Shown: in pieces, positions 53,614-62,904 of the stretch | Position numbering within the stretch: the first letter of the stretch is position 1 | How the letters are laid out: every line of letters begins with the position of its first letter | Source of the DNA: Deltaproteobacteria bacterium | GTDB taxonomy: Bacteria > Desulfobacterota > Desulfuromonadia > Geobacterales > Pseudopelobacteraceae | DNA: 64,000 nucleotides | Assembly: GCA_021778115.1 (NCBI GenBank) | Contig: JAJYCS010000001.1 | Span: forward strand, 1-64,000 | Direction: 5' to 3' | Notes under the pieces: generated by a model | Told to the model about the DNA's origin: nothing | Seen by the model: the letters and a program-made list of their open reading frames with translations, nothing else | Database searches by the model: none | Program-made: the position numbers and the translations under genes

Positions 53614-54327
53614 TTGAAGAAGAAACTGCTGTTGCTGGAGGAGTTGCAGGAGATCGATACGGCCATTGACCTGACCAGGGCGGAGCAGGCCGTACATCAG
53701 GCGGCCATCACCGGGCTTGAGGCGGGAGTGGCCACGCTCCATGGGGCCCTGGCCGATGAACAGGCCCGTCTGGCGGCTATCGAACAGATGAAGCGGGAAC
53801 TTGAGATTGCCCTGCAGGCTGAGCAGGATAATATCAGACGTTCCGAGGGCAACATGAAGGAGATCCGCACCAACAAGGAGTTTCAGGCTGTTGGGCGCGA
53901 GATTGCTATGGCCCGTAAACAGGCTGCCGAGCTGGAGGAGCAGATCCTCCAGAAGACGGCCCAGCTGGAGGAACTGCAGGGGGGGATCAACGCCCGCACC
54001 GGCGAGTTGGAGACGCTGCAGGCCACCACCGACGTCGACCGTCGGGAACGGCAGGAGGCCATGGACGGGTTGCAGGGGACGGTTGATACGGCCCTTGAGA
54101 AGCGTGAGAGGATCGTGAAGGAGTTGCCCGCCGGTCTGGTGCGTCGTTATGCAAAGCTCCGGGAACAGCGCCGCGGTCAGGCCCTGGCCGAGGCGCGGGA
54201 CGGTTCCTGTACCGGCTGCAACATGCAGTTGCCGCCGCAGCTGTACAACACCCTGTTCAGGGGGGATGAACTGCATGCCTGCCCCCATTGCCAGCGGATT
54301 CTGGTGTTGAAACAGGAGCAGGGCTAG
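53614..54327 (+). CDS. Coiled-coil zinc-ribbon protein (C4 type)
   Basis: A 237-residue protein: a long antiparallel coiled coil (~1-180) and a C-terminal C4 zinc ribbon (CTGC...CPHC). The family is widespread and little characterised; some members bind nucleic acid or flagellar parts. The start is TTG at 53614 behind GGAGGAG. It follows the Nif3-like gene by 70 bases, a common pairing. Confidence 0.92.
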   Translation: MKKKLLLLEELQEIDTAIDLTRAEQAVHQAAITGLEAGVATLHGALADEQARLAAIEQMKRELEIALQAEQDNIRRSEGNMKEIRTNKEFQAVGREIAMARKQAAELEEQILQKTAQLEELQGGINARTGELETLQATTDVDRRERQEAMDGLQGTVDTALEKRERIVKELPAGLVRRYAKLREQRRGQALAEARDGSCTGCNMQLPPQLYNTLFRGDELHACPHCQRILVLKQEQG

Positions 54328-54393
54328 CAACCGGTGGATAAAAACGAGGATTTTTTTATGCTGGGTACGGCAGATGGGGCATGGCGCGGAGGC

Positions 54394-54407
54394 GTACCTG
54401 CAGGTAC
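54394..54407. repeat. Perfect 14-bp palindrome upstream of rnpB
   Basis: GTACCTGCAGGTAC, flanked by GCGG and CCGC which extend the symmetry. It lies 60 bases before the RNase P RNA. It may be an operator or a hairpin in the rnpB precursor leader; no clear rnpB promoter was found. Confidence 0.6.
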
Positions 54408-54466
54408 ACCGCACAAACCAGGCCGCGTATGACGGGGCCAGCGTGAAAAAAGACCGTGTAACGATT

Positions 54467-54836
54467 GGCTGGAGCAGGACAGACGGTCGCCGCTGCTGAC
54501 GCAGGGGAGGAAAGTCCGGGCTCCGCAGGGCAAGGCGCTGGATAACGTCCAGCGGGGGCAACCCCAGGGAAAGTGCCACAGAGAGCAGTCCGCCCGCCAC
54601 GGCGGGTAAGGGTGAAAGGGTGAGGTAAGAGCTCACCGGGTTCGGCGGTGACGTCGGATGCCAGGTAAACCCCGCCTGGAGCAAGGCCTAATAGGGAGGC
54701 GTCAAGGGTGGCCCGCCCGTGCCTCCGGGTTGGCCGCTTGAGGCCATCGGTAACGGTGGCCCTAGATGAATGACCGTCACGCACCGTCGGGTAACCGGCG
54801 GCGCGCACAGGACCCGGCTTACGGCCTGCTCCAGCC
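54467..54836 (+). ncRNA. rnpB: RNase P RNA, bacterial class A
   Basis: The ends pair perfectly as helix P1 (GGCTGGAGCAGG with CCTGCTCCAGCC). The conserved CR-I GAGGAAAGTCCGGGCT and the 3' core ACAGGACCCGGCTTA are both present, with AGTGCCACAGAGA between. It is the catalytic RNA that matures tRNA 5' ends. The size (~370 bases) fits type A. No rnpA is in the window. Confidence 0.97.
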
Positions 54837-54880
54837 AATGTTTATGCAGTTCATGATGATGAGGGAGAGAGGTGGCGTAT

Positions 54881-55231
54881 ATGGCCGTTGAACAGGATCT
54901 CTTGCTGGTGCATGTCGATAACAAGCCCGGTTTTTACGCCCGGCTGGAAGAGATCGTGCCCGATGTCAAACCGGGCTGGTGGCAGGTAAAGCTCCTGGTC
55001 TTGACCTTTCCCCTGCAGCTCTTTACCTGGATCCTGGACGATCATCAGATTGAAGGGGAACCGTTCACCATGGGAGGGACGCCGCTCCGCCTGGAAAAGC
55101 TCATTTCGCCGGTGGAGGAGGGCCAGCAGGCCGCCCGTGACGCTGCCGGCCAGCAAGCGACCATCCCCGGGCAGAAGGCTGCGACCAGTGGCGCCAAGGT
55201 GGTCTCACTGGCAGAACGGCGCAAGAAATAA
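54881..55231 (+). CDS. Conserved hypothetical protein
   Basis: A 116-residue soluble protein with the tryptophan-containing stretch VKPGWWQVKLLVLTFP and a disordered C-terminal tail. I do not recognise the family. The start is ATG at 54881 or GTG at 54872; a GGGAGAGAGG stretch fits either. It starts 44 bases after rnpB and ends before a strong terminator. Confidence 0.75.
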   Translation: MAVEQDLLLVHVDNKPGFYARLEEIVPDVKPGWWQVKLLVLTFPLQLFTWILDDHQIEGEPFTMGGTPLRLEKLISPVEEGQQAARDAAGQQATIPGQKAATSGAKVVSLAERRKK

Positions 55232-55265
55232 GGCGGTCGCGGTGGTCATCTTCCCCGCTGCCCAC

Positions 55266-55287
55266 GCCCTCATTGGAGGGCTTTTTT
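55266..55287 (+). terminator. Intrinsic terminator
   Basis: GCCCTC-ATTG-GAGGGC followed by six T residues, 34 bases after the preceding gene. Textbook form. Confidence 0.92.
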
Positions 55288-55333
55288 GTTTCTTCGCGGG
55301 GACGCCGGTCGTCTGGGCCGTGACTGCGGCTGG

Positions 55334-57229
55334 CTAGCCGGGAACGGACAGGGCGGGCAGACAGGGGGAGGCGAGCCGTTTTGCCGTAAACGACTCTGCC
55401 GGTTCCGGTGGGCAGAAATAGAACCCCTGGGCGATGACGCAACCGAGAGTTTTCAGGGCCTGACGCTGTTCCAGGGTTTCCACCCCTTCGGCGACCGTGG
55501 TCAGCCCCATCTGCTGGGCGATGGCCAGGATCGTGGCGATGATCGCCCGGTCGCTGCTGCTGGTCATGATGTTATTGACAAAGGTGCGGTCTATCTTGAG
55601 GGTATCGATGGGGAACCGTTTCAGGTAGACCAGGGAGGAGTAACCGGTGCCAAAATCGTCTATGGCGATGCTGAAGCCCAAGAGTCGCAGCTCGGTCAGG
55701 ATGGCGCCGATCCGTTCCGGGTCATCCATCAGGCAGCTCTCGGTCAGCTCCAGCTCGATGTTCACCGGCGATACGCCGGTCTCCTCCAGTATCCGCACCA
55801 CCCGTTCCACAAAGAACGGGGCCTCGAGCTGCTGGGGGGAGACGTTGACGGCAATCCTGCCGCAGCAGGGGAGCCCCTGCTGTTTCCATATCCTGATATG
55901 TCTGCAGGCGGTACTGAGCACCCAGTCGCCGATCTGGGTCATGAGCCCCCGCCCCTCGGCCACCGGTATGAATTCACCGGGGGGTACCCAGCCCAGAAGC
56001 GGATCGTGCCAGCGGAGCAGCGCCTCGGCGCCGACGATCATGCCGGCGTACAGCTCCACCTTGGGCTGGTAGTACAGATGCAGATTCCCCTCGTCTGCTG
56101 CGCACTCAAGGCGGGTGATCAGCTCCAGTTTCCGGATCAGGGTCTGCGACATCTCGCTCCGGTAGAAGCAGTAACCGCCCCCCCCTTTCTTTGCCTTTGA
56201 CATGGCGAGATCGGCCCGCGCCAGGAGCTCGGCCGGATGGTCGGCGTCGTCCGGGTAGAGGGCAATGCCGATGCTGCCGCCGATGGAAAATGAACGGCTG
56301 TCGATGGTAAACGGCTGTCTGATGGCGGACAGCATCCGCTGGGCGAGCTCGGCGGCCAGCTCCCGATCGCCGTTGGCGCAGATGAGGACAAAATCGTCGC
56401 CGCCGAACCGGGTCACGGTGCAGCCTTCAGTGGTCAGCGCCCGCAGTTTTCGGGCAACCTGGGCAAGGATCTGGTCCCCCGTGCTGTGCCCGTAGGTCTC
56501 GTTGATCTCGCGGATGTAGTCGAGATCGAGCATGAGGAGGCTCATGGTACGCCCGGTGGCGTGGGCTGCCGTGGTGGCATCGGTCAGGAGGTCGGTCAGG
56601 TGGTTTCGGTTGGGAAGGCCGGTAAGGCTGTCAAAAAAGGCCAGACGGTGGATATGGGCGTTTGCCTGCTCGTGGGCCCTGCGAAGGCGGATGGTCTCAA
56701 TGCCGAACGAGAGATCGGAGGCCAACTCCTCCAGGAGTTTAACCTCGCTCCCCTGGAAGGCGTTGGGTTCCGGCGCGTAGATGGCGATGGCGCCGATAGT
56801 CTCGCCTTCAACAATGAGGGGCAGCGCCACGGCGGATTGATAGTTTCGTTGTCTGGCCTCCCCCTGCCAGGGGGTGAGCAGAGGGTCGTGGAGGATATCG
56901 TTGCGCAGCTGTATGGCGCCGGTGCGGATGGCGCTCCCCATGGCGCTGTGCCCTCGCTCGGTATCGGCCCAGCTCATGTTGGCGGTGGCGAGGAAACCTT
57001 CTTCGTGCCCGTGATAGGCGACGGGGCGCACCGTTTTTTTGCTATCCAGCTCTTTGTAGCCGATCCAGCTCAGGGAGTAGACCCCGATCTCGGTGGCAAT
57101 GCGGCAGACGTCGTAGAGTAGCGTGCTTTCATCGTCGGCCCTGAGCAGGGTGCGGTTGCTGCTGGAGAGCAATCGCAGGGCGCGGTTGGCGCGCTGGAGT
57201 TCGTCCTTGATGGTGTGGGTCTGCGGCAT
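55334..57229 (-). CDS. GAF-GGDEF-EAL c-di-GMP signalling protein
   Basis: A 631-residue cytoplasmic protein: GAF domain (~30-185), GGDEF (~205-365) and EAL (~375-625). The cyclase site reads RFGGDDF, one residue from canonical GGDEF/GGEEF, so cyclase activity is uncertain. The EAL side keeps EALLRW, NVSPQQL, ELTES, DDFGTGYSSL and AEGVET, so phosphodiesterase activity is likely. It has no membrane segment. A good promoter lies ~110 bases upstream. Confidence 0.93.
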   Translation of the reverse strand: MPQTHTIKDELQRANRALRLLSSSNRTLLRADDESTLLYDVCRIATEIGVYSLSWIGYKELDSKKTVRPVAYHGHEEGFLATANMSWADTERGHSAMGSAIRTGAIQLRNDILHDPLLTPWQGEARQRNYQSAVALPLIVEGETIGAIAIYAPEPNAFQGSEVKLLEELASDLSFGIETIRLRRAHEQANAHIHRLAFFDSLTGLPNRNHLTDLLTDATTAAHATGRTMSLLMLDLDYIREINETYGHSTGDQILAQVARKLRALTTEGCTVTRFGGDDFVLICANGDRELAAELAQRMLSAIRQPFTIDSRSFSIGGSIGIALYPDDADHPAELLARADLAMSKAKKGGGGYCFYRSEMSQTLIRKLELITRLECAADEGNLHLYYQPKVELYAGMIVGAEALLRWHDPLLGWVPPGEFIPVAEGRGLMTQIGDWVLSTACRHIRIWKQQGLPCCGRIAVNVSPQQLEAPFFVERVVRILEETGVSPVNIELELTESCLMDDPERIGAILTELRLLGFSIAIDDFGTGYSSLVYLKRFPIDTLKIDRTFVNNIMTSSSDRAIIATILAIAQQMGLTTVAEGVETLEQRQALKTLGCVIAQGFYFCPPEPAESFTAKRLASPCLPALSVPG

Positions 57230-57341
57230 GGCGTCTTATCTGCCCGGCATGGCCGGAGCGGTGGCGATGGTGTGGGATGATCCCGGTCCGGCGCCGTTTC
57301 CAAACGGTTCGCGGCTAACGTCTGGCGGCATAATACACTGT

Positions 57342-57370
57342 TATATACAGGGTATGTCAGCACTTGACAA
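57342..57370 (-). promoter_or_regulatory. Sigma-70 promoter for the GAF-GGDEF-EAL gene
   Basis: Minus-strand TTGTCA, 17 bases, TATATA. The leader would be ~105 bases long. Confidence 0.65.
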
Positions 57371-57490
57371 CAACAAACCACCAGAGAACACCGTGGTTTC
57401 TCACCATCTTTCTTTCAGCCGTCCCGAAGCTCAAGGTGTATCACCAATCGCTCTGCCGGCCCTCACCACAATGAATTACTTCCTTTGTAC

Positions 57491-57518
57491 TTGACACCCT
57501 CTTGACTGCTGGTATAGT
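57491..57518 (+). promoter_or_regulatory. mra (division and cell-wall cluster) promoter
   Basis: TTGACA, 16 bases, TATAGT. The predicted start near 57525 lies directly before the MraZ repeats. Confidence 0.8.
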
Positions 57519-57526
57519 TTGCCGCA

Positions 57527-57562
57527 AAGTGGAAAAAAGTGGTAATAAGTGGAAGCAAGGGG
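57527..57562 (+). promoter_or_regulatory. MraZ operator: four repeats at 10-bp period
   Basis: AAGTGG at 57527, 57537 and 57547, then AAGGGG at 57557, each exactly one helical turn apart. MraZ is known to bind such direct repeats at its own promoter and repress the cluster. Here the repeats lie just downstream of the predicted start site. Confidence 0.8.
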
Positions 57563-57572
57563 ATGGGTTGCC

Positions 57573-58052
57573 ATGTTTCGTGGCGAGAGCCTGACAACTA
57601 TCGATACCAAGGGGCGGACCAGCATCCCGGTGCGGTTTCGGGAGGCGTTGAGCGACAGCTTCGGTGACCAGCGTTTTATGTTAACCAAGGCCTCCCCGGT
57701 GGATTTTGGTGACGGTAGCTTCGGTCGTGGGCTCTCGGTCTATCCTCTTTCTGAATGGCGGGAGTTGGAGAAGAAGATCCAGGCCAATGAAGGGGGGCTG
57801 CCGCTGGCACAGCTGAACAGTCTGAAGCGTCTGGTGTTGGGGCCGGCCCAGGAGTGCACGGCCGACAAGCTGGGGCGCGTGTTGATTCCGCCGGCACTGC
57901 GGCTACATGCGGCGCTGGAGCGCGATCTGTACTTTGTCGGCATGGGTAGCCGGTTCGATATCTGGGGTAGGGAGACCTACTGTCGGGTCAATGCCCAGGA
58001 TGAACGCAACTTCCCCCAGGAGTCGGCGGCCCTGGCGGAGCTTGGCATTTAG
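57573..58052 (+). CDS. mraZ: Transcriptional regulator MraZ
   Basis: A 159-residue double SpoVT/AbrB-domain DNA-binding protein that autorepresses the division cluster. Both halves carry the D-x-K-G-R pattern ([11 protein letters not shown] and [11 protein letters not shown]). The ATG at 57573 gives the conserved MFRGE start; the track ORF adds eight unsupported residues running through the operator. Its stop abuts the GTG of rsmH. Confidence 0.96.
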   Translation: MFRGESLTTIDTKGRTSIPVRFREALSDSFGDQRFMLTKASPVDFGDGSFGRGLSVYPLSEWRELEKKIQANEGGLPLAQLNSLKRLVLGPAQECTADKLGRVLIPPALRLHAALERDLYFVGMGSRFDIWGRETYCRVNAQDERNFPQESAALAELGI

Positions 58053-58997
58053 GTGGAACCGTTCATTCACCAGTCGGTCATGCCGGCCGAGGTGCTGCAG
58101 TACCTGGCCCCCCGACCGGGTGGTGTCTATCTGGACGGCACCCTGGGCGGGGGTGGCCATAGCGAGTTGATCCTTGAGGCGAGTGGTCCGGATGGGATGC
58201 TGTACGGCATCGACCGTGACCCATCGGCACTGACGGCTGCCGGCGAGCGGCTGAACCGTTTTGCCCGCCGTTTCCGGCCGCTGCAGGGCAGTTTTGGCGA
58301 TATGGCCGCCCTGCTGGCGGGCCAGGGAGTGACTGCCGTAGATGGCGTGCTGTTGGACCTGGGGGTTTCATCGCCGCAGCTGGACCGCGCCGAGCGGGGT
58401 TTCAGCTTCCGTGCCGAGGGACCGTTGGACATGCGGATGGACCCCAGCCAGGGGGAGACCGCTGCCGAGCTGCTCAACAGTCTGCCGGAGCGGGAGTTGG
58501 AGCGGATCATCAAGGGGTATGGCGAGGAACGCTGGGCCAGAAAGATCGCCCAGCGGATCGTGGTAAGCCGCCAGGAACGGCCGTTCGAGACCACGCAGCA
58601 GCTGGCCGAGTTGGTGGGACGTACGATCCCGAGGAGGTTTCAGGAGGAGCGGATCCATCCCGCAACCCGTACCTTTCAGGCGCTGCGGATACTGGTGAAC
58701 GGTGAGCTGGAACAGGTGGAGCAGGGGGTTGCGGCTGCAATTAGCCTGCTCAGGCCGGGAGGGAGGCTGGTGATGATCTCATTTCACTCCCTAGAAGATC
58801 GGATCGTCAAGCAGCGTCTGCGGGACGCCGCCACCGGCTGCCGCTGCCCGCGGCAGCTGCCGCAATGCGTTTGCGGTCAGGTCCCCCTGGTGCGGATATT
58901 GACCGGCCGGCCGGTCGTGGCGGGTGGCAGTGAGTTGGAGGCCAATCCCCGCTCCCGTAGCGCCAAGCTGCGGGCTGCAGAGCGCTTGGCCGGCTGA
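58053..58997 (+). CDS. rsmH: 16S rRNA (cytosine-1402 N4)-methyltransferase
   Basis: A 314-residue SAM methyltransferase (MraW). Signatures: [20 protein letters not shown] (SAM site), [12 protein letters not shown] and [14 protein letters not shown]. It starts with GTG immediately after the mraZ stop, which implies translational coupling; a GGAG lies inside the mraZ end. Confidence 0.97.
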   Translation: MEPFIHQSVMPAEVLQYLAPRPGGVYLDGTLGGGGHSELILEASGPDGMLYGIDRDPSALTAAGERLNRFARRFRPLQGSFGDMAALLAGQGVTAVDGVLLDLGVSSPQLDRAERGFSFRAEGPLDMRMDPSQGETAAELLNSLPERELERIIKGYGEERWARKIAQRIVVSRQERPFETTQQLAELVGRTIPRRFQEERIHPATRTFQALRILVNGELEQVEQGVAAAISLLRPGGRLVMISFHSLEDRIVKQRLRDAATGCRCPRQLPQCVCGQVPLVRILTGRPVVAGGSELEANPRSRSAKLRAAERLAG

Positions 58998-59011
58998 AAG
59001 GAGGGGGCACG

Positions 59012-59350
59012 ATGCAGATGGCTAAGGCGAATTACGGCAAGATGACGCTACCAGCCCAGGTGGGGCTGGACGTGTCGGGGCATCGGCTCGATATCGTCAG
59101 GTTTCTGATGATCTGTATGCTCCTGTTGACGGTGGTCTCCATCTTCCACGTCTGGTCCCGCTTTCGGGTGGTCGAGCTGAATCTGCAGCTCAGTGATGCC
59201 ACCAAGCAGATGAAGGCGCTTGAGCAGGAGCAGCTGCGGCTCAGCCTGGAGGCGGAATCGCTGCGGACCCCGGCGCGGATCGAGACTATCGCCAAACGTG
59301 ACCTGGGGATGACCGTGCCCCAGGAACAACAGGTGGTTGTGGTAAAATGA
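59012..59350 (+). CDS. ftsL: Cell division protein FtsL
   Basis: A 112-residue bitopic protein: short cytoplasmic N-terminus, one membrane helix (~31-50), then a periplasmic leucine-zipper-like coiled coil (~55-90). Position between rsmH and ftsI identifies it; FtsL sequences are poorly conserved. It forms the FtsQLB complex. A GGAGGGG precedes the ATG. Confidence 0.88.
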   Translation: MQMAKANYGKMTLPAQVGLDVSGHRLDIVRFLMICMLLLTVVSIFHVWSRFRVVELNLQLSDATKQMKALEQEQLRLSLEAESLRTPARIETIAKRDLGMTVPQEQQVVVVK

Positions 59351-59381
59351 GCCGCGCCACCATCGAACCTCGGGGGGCGGC

Positions 59382-61373
59382 ATGAGGGAGCAGCAGGAGC
59401 GATGGGGCAGGATACGGATTGTCATCCTGGCCGGTCTGTTCGCCTGCGGTTTTCTGGCCGTCTGTGCGCGGGGTTTTGATCTGCAGGTGCTGCAGCATGA
59501 TCAACTGGTCAAACTGGCAGATCGACAGCATAACCGTACCGTACCGCTCATACCTGCCCGTGGCGGCATCTTTGACTGCAATGGTGCTCCCATGGCGGTC
59601 TCGCTGGATATGGATTCATTATATGGGGACCCGCGCCGAATCAAGGATCCGGCGGCCCTGGCCGCAGCCCTGGCGCCTCTCTTGGGGGAGTCGCGGCAGG
59701 AGCTGCAGAAGAAGCTGAGCAGTGAACGGGGGTTTGTCTGGCTGGATCGGCGTTTGAACCCGGCGGTGGTTGCCAGGATCAAACAGCTGCAGCTGGCCGG
59801 CATCGGCTTCATCAAGGAGAGCAAGCGATTTTACCCAAACTTCGATCTGGCGGCAAACGTGCTGGGGTTCACCGGGATCGACCCTCAAGGGCTGGAGGGG
59901 ATTGAACGTCGCTATGACGGCACGATTCTGGGGACTGCCGGCTGTCTGATGACCGAGCGGGATGCCCTGGGGCGTGATGTGGGCGTACGTACCGCCGTGG
60001 TCAAGGAGGCTGTGCCGGGGAAGAACGTGGTGCTGACACTGGATAAAAATATCCAGTACCTGGCGGAGAAGGCACTGGCCAAGGCGGTGCAGGGGAGCGG
60101 CGCCAAAGAGGGGATGGCGATCGTGGCGGAACCGGGTACCGGCAAGATACTGGCCATGGCCAATTACCCCAGTTTCAACCCCAACGCCTACAATCAGTAC
60201 CCCGCCGTACAGCTCCGCAACCACTGCGTTGCCGATAGCTTCGAGCCCGGTTCGACCTTCAAGATATTTCTCATGTCTGCCGCGGTAGAGGAGAAGGTGG
60301 TACGCCCCCAGGACCAGTTCTTCTGTGAAAACGGTCATTTTTCCTTCGGTGGGAGGATAATCCGCGACGATCACCCGGAGGGGCGGATTTCAGTGGCGGA
60401 TATCCTCAAGTATTCGAGCAACATCGGCGCGGCCAAGATCGGTTTCAAGATGGGGGACGCACGGTATTACCGCTATTTGCAGGCCTTCGGTTTCGGTGAA
60501 AAGACCGGTATCGACCTGCCGGGAGAGACAAGCGGTGATCTGCGGCCGGTATCCCGTTGGTACGGCAGCGATCTGGCCACCATAGCCTTTGGACAAGGGG
60601 TTACCGCCTCGGCGGTGCAGCTGGTGGCGGCGGTCTCCACCGTGGCCAACGGAGGGCTGCTGATGAAGCCGTATCTGGTGGAACGGATTACCGACGACAG
60701 CGGCCATACGGTGCAGGAGTTTCAACCCCAGGTGGTGCGTCGGGTGATCTCGCCGGCAACGGCCGCCACGGTCACCCGGATGATGGAGGGGGTGGTGGCC
60801 AACGGCGGGACCGGCGCCAGGGCGGCCCTGGACGGTATTCAGGTGGCGGGGAAGACCGGTACCGCCCAGAAGGTGGATCCGGTGACCAGGACCTATTCGC
60901 CCACCAAACGGACCGCATCCTTTATCGGTTTTGTGCCGGCGGAAAGGCCGCTCCTCACCATCCTGGTGGTGATCGATGAGCCCAAGACCAGCCCCTATGG
61001 CGGTGTGGTCGCCGCTCCTGCCTTCCGTGAGATCGCCTTCAACACCCTTTGCTATCTGAAGGCCACCGCCGGGGTAAGTGATGGGCAGAAGATGAAAACC
61101 ATCCAGACAAAGGCCGCCTCGCCCCCCCCCCGTTCACCGCAGCAGACGGCTGTCGATGCGGAGGAGGGGGGGCGTATCGATGTGGCCGGGACCGGCACCG
61201 TCATGCCTGATTTTCGCGGTATGAGCATGCGTCGAGTCCTGCAGGTGATGGAAAAGCGGCAGATCAACATCCAGTTGCGCGGGAGTGGCCACGTGGTGGA
61301 TCAGTTTCCGCAACCTGGCCAGATTATCCGAGGCGCCGACGAGATATGGGTCCGTCTGGCTCCGACGGCGTGA
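59382..61373 (+). CDS. ftsI: Septal peptidoglycan transpeptidase FtsI (PBP3) with PASTA domain
   Basis: A 663-residue class B penicillin-binding protein. One N-terminal membrane helix (~13-32), a pedestal domain, and the transpeptidase domain with S291-xx-K in GSTFK, the SSN motif in KYSSNIG and the KTGT motif. A C-terminal PASTA domain (~595-660; VMPDFRGMSMRRVLQVM) is present, absent from E. coli FtsI. It cross-links septal peptidoglycan. Confidence 0.96.
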   Translation: MREQQERWGRIRIVILAGLFACGFLAVCARGFDLQVLQHDQLVKLADRQHNRTVPLIPARGGIFDCNGAPMAVSLDMDSLYGDPRRIKDPAALAAALAPLLGESRQELQKKLSSERGFVWLDRRLNPAVVARIKQLQLAGIGFIKESKRFYPNFDLAANVLGFTGIDPQGLEGIERRYDGTILGTAGCLMTERDALGRDVGVRTAVVKEAVPGKNVVLTLDKNIQYLAEKALAKAVQGSGAKEGMAIVAEPGTGKILAMANYPSFNPNAYNQYPAVQLRNHCVADSFEPGSTFKIFLMSAAVEEKVVRPQDQFFCENGHFSFGGRIIRDDHPEGRISVADILKYSSNIGAAKIGFKMGDARYYRYLQAFGFGEKTGIDLPGETSGDLRPVSRWYGSDLATIAFGQGVTASAVQLVAAVSTVANGGLLMKPYLVERITDDSGHTVQEFQPQVVRRVISPATAATVTRMMEGVVANGGTGARAALDGIQVAGKTGTAQKVDPVTRTYSPTKRTASFIGFVPAERPLLTILVVIDEPKTSPYGGVVAAPAFREIAFNTLCYLKATAGVSDGQKMKTIQTKAASPPPRSPQQTAVDAEEGGRIDVAGTGTVMPDFRGMSMRRVLQVMEKRQINIQLRGSGHVVDQFPQPGQIIRGADEIWVRLAPTA

Positions 61374-61383
61374 AGGGGTGGGT

Positions 61384-62904
61384 ATGCAGTTACGACAGCT
61401 GCTGGAGAGCATAACGCCGCTGCAGGTCTCTGGTGATGACCGGGTCGCCATCAGTCGTCTTACCTGCGACTCACGGCAGGTGGGACCGGGGGCCCTCTTC
61501 TTTGCCCTCCCCGGTGCCAATGCGGACGGGCATCGCTTCATCCAGAGCGCGGTTACGGCAGGGGCGGCTGCCGTGCTGCTGGAGGACCCCGCCTATGCGC
61601 CCCTAGAACTGCCGTGGGTGCAGGTTGCCGACGGACGGCAGGCCATGGCGCGGATGGCCGCCTGCTACCACGGCGACCCAACGGCCCGGCGGCCGTTGAT
61701 CGGTATTACCGGCACCAACGGCAAGACCACGACCACCTATCTGATCGAGGCGATCCTGGCTTCCGCCGGGATGCCGGCCGCCGTGCTGGGCACCATCAGT
61801 TACCGTTTTGGCGCCACTACCATCGGTGCGAGTCATACCACACCTGAGTCAACCGAGTTGCAGGACGCCTTCCGGCAGCTGGCGGAGGCCGGAGCCCAGG
61901 CCTTTGTCATGGAGGTATCCTCCCATGCCCTGGAGCAAAAGCGGGTAGATGGCTGCCATTTCGATGTAGGGGTCTTTACCAACCTGACCCGGGATCATCT
62001 GGATTACCATCGGACTATGGCCGCCTACCAGGAGGCGAAACAACGGCTCTTCAGCGAGCTGTTGCGGCCTGATGTCACCAAACCCCGCAGGCGGGCGGTG
62101 ATCAACCTTGACGACCCGGCCGGGGGGGATTTTGTCAAGGGATCGGCCTGTCCTGTTATCACCTACGGGATGACGACCGACGCGGCGGTAACGGCCCGCG
62201 ACCTGCAGTCATCGGTGGACGGCATCCGCGGCGCCCTGGTGACGCCGGCCGGTGAGATCGCCTTCAGTTCGGGCCTGGTGGGACGCTATAACCTCTCGAA
62301 CATCCTGGCTGCCGCTGCCGTCGGTATCGCCCTGGAGCTGCCGCTTGCATGCATCAGTCAGGGGATCAGTCAGCAGACCAGCGTGCCGGGCAGGCTGGAA
62401 CGGGTGCCGAACCGGCGTGGTGTGACCTGCCTGGTGGATTACGCCCATACCGGCGATGCGCTGGAGAATGTGCTTAGCACCCTGAAGGAGCTTGCCAGCG
62501 GCCGGATAATCACGGTGTTTGGCTGCGGCGGCGACCGCGATCCCGGCAAGCGGCCGGTGATGGGGGCGATAGCCGCCCGGCTGTCTGATGTCGCGGTAGT
62601 GACCTCCGACAACCCGCGCACCGAGGATCCGTCCGGGATCGTGAGCCAGGTGCGTGAGGGGATACTGCCGCTTGGGCTGCGGGAATACCGCCCGGCGGAG
62701 CTTGAGGGGGGCTTTGACGCCAGGGGTTTCGTGGTCATAGAGAACCGGCGTGAGGCGATCCGGTTGGCGGCCCGTCTGGCGCGGCCGGGCGACATCCTGC
62801 TTCTTGCCGGCAAGGGGCATGAAGACTATCAGATTATCGGCGCCACCAAGCACCATTTCGATGACCGGGAAGAGGCCGCCGCCGCCCTGGCGGGGGAGGG
62901 GTAG
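61384..62904 (+). CDS. murE: UDP-MurNAc-L-Ala-D-Glu--meso-diaminopimelate ligase
   Basis: A 506-residue Mur ligase. The ATP site is GITGTNGKTTTTY; the DNPR motif (TSDNPRTEDP) specifies meso-diaminopimelate rather than lysine, as expected for a Gram-negative wall. The ATG at 61384 follows AAGGGG; the track ORF from 61285 extends into ftsI. It follows ftsI by 10 bases and its stop abuts murF. Confidence 0.96.
   Translation: MQLRQLLESITPLQVSGDDRVAISRLTCDSRQVGPGALFFALPGANADGHRFIQSAVTAGAAAVLLEDPAYAPLELPWVQVADGRQAMARMAACYHGDPTARRPLIGITGTNGKTTTTYLIEAILASAGMPAAVLGTISYRFGATTIGASHTTPESTELQDAFRQLAEAGAQAFVMEVSSHALEQKRVDGCHFDVGVFTNLTRDHLDYHRTMAAYQEAKQRLFSELLRPDVTKPRRRAVINLDDPAGGDFVKGSACPVITYGMTTDAAVTARDLQSSVDGIRGALVTPAGEIAFSSGLVGRYNLSNILAAAAVGIALELPLACISQGISQQTSVPGRLERVPNRRGVTCLVDYAHTGDALENVLSTLKELASGRIITVFGCGGDRDPGKRPVMGAIAARLSDVAVVTSDNPRTEDPSGIVSQVREGILPLGLREYRPAELEGGFDARGFVVIENRREAIRLAARLARPGDILLLAGKGHEDYQIIGATKHHFDDREEAAAALAGEG

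Larger units (their letters stand above)
57230..57572. other. Intergenic region between the GAF-GGDEF-EAL gene and mraZ
   Basis: 343 bases. It contains a minus-strand promoter (57342-57370), a 7-bp inverted repeat AAACCAC...GTGGTTT (57375-57399), the mra promoter (57491-57518) and the MraZ box (57527-57562). About 90 bases between (57400-57490) show nothing I can name. Confidence 0.7.

Noticed and set aside
53128-54684. 518-residue minus-strand ORF
   Set aside because: Antisense to the Nif3-like and zinc-ribbon genes and runs into rnpB; no domain.
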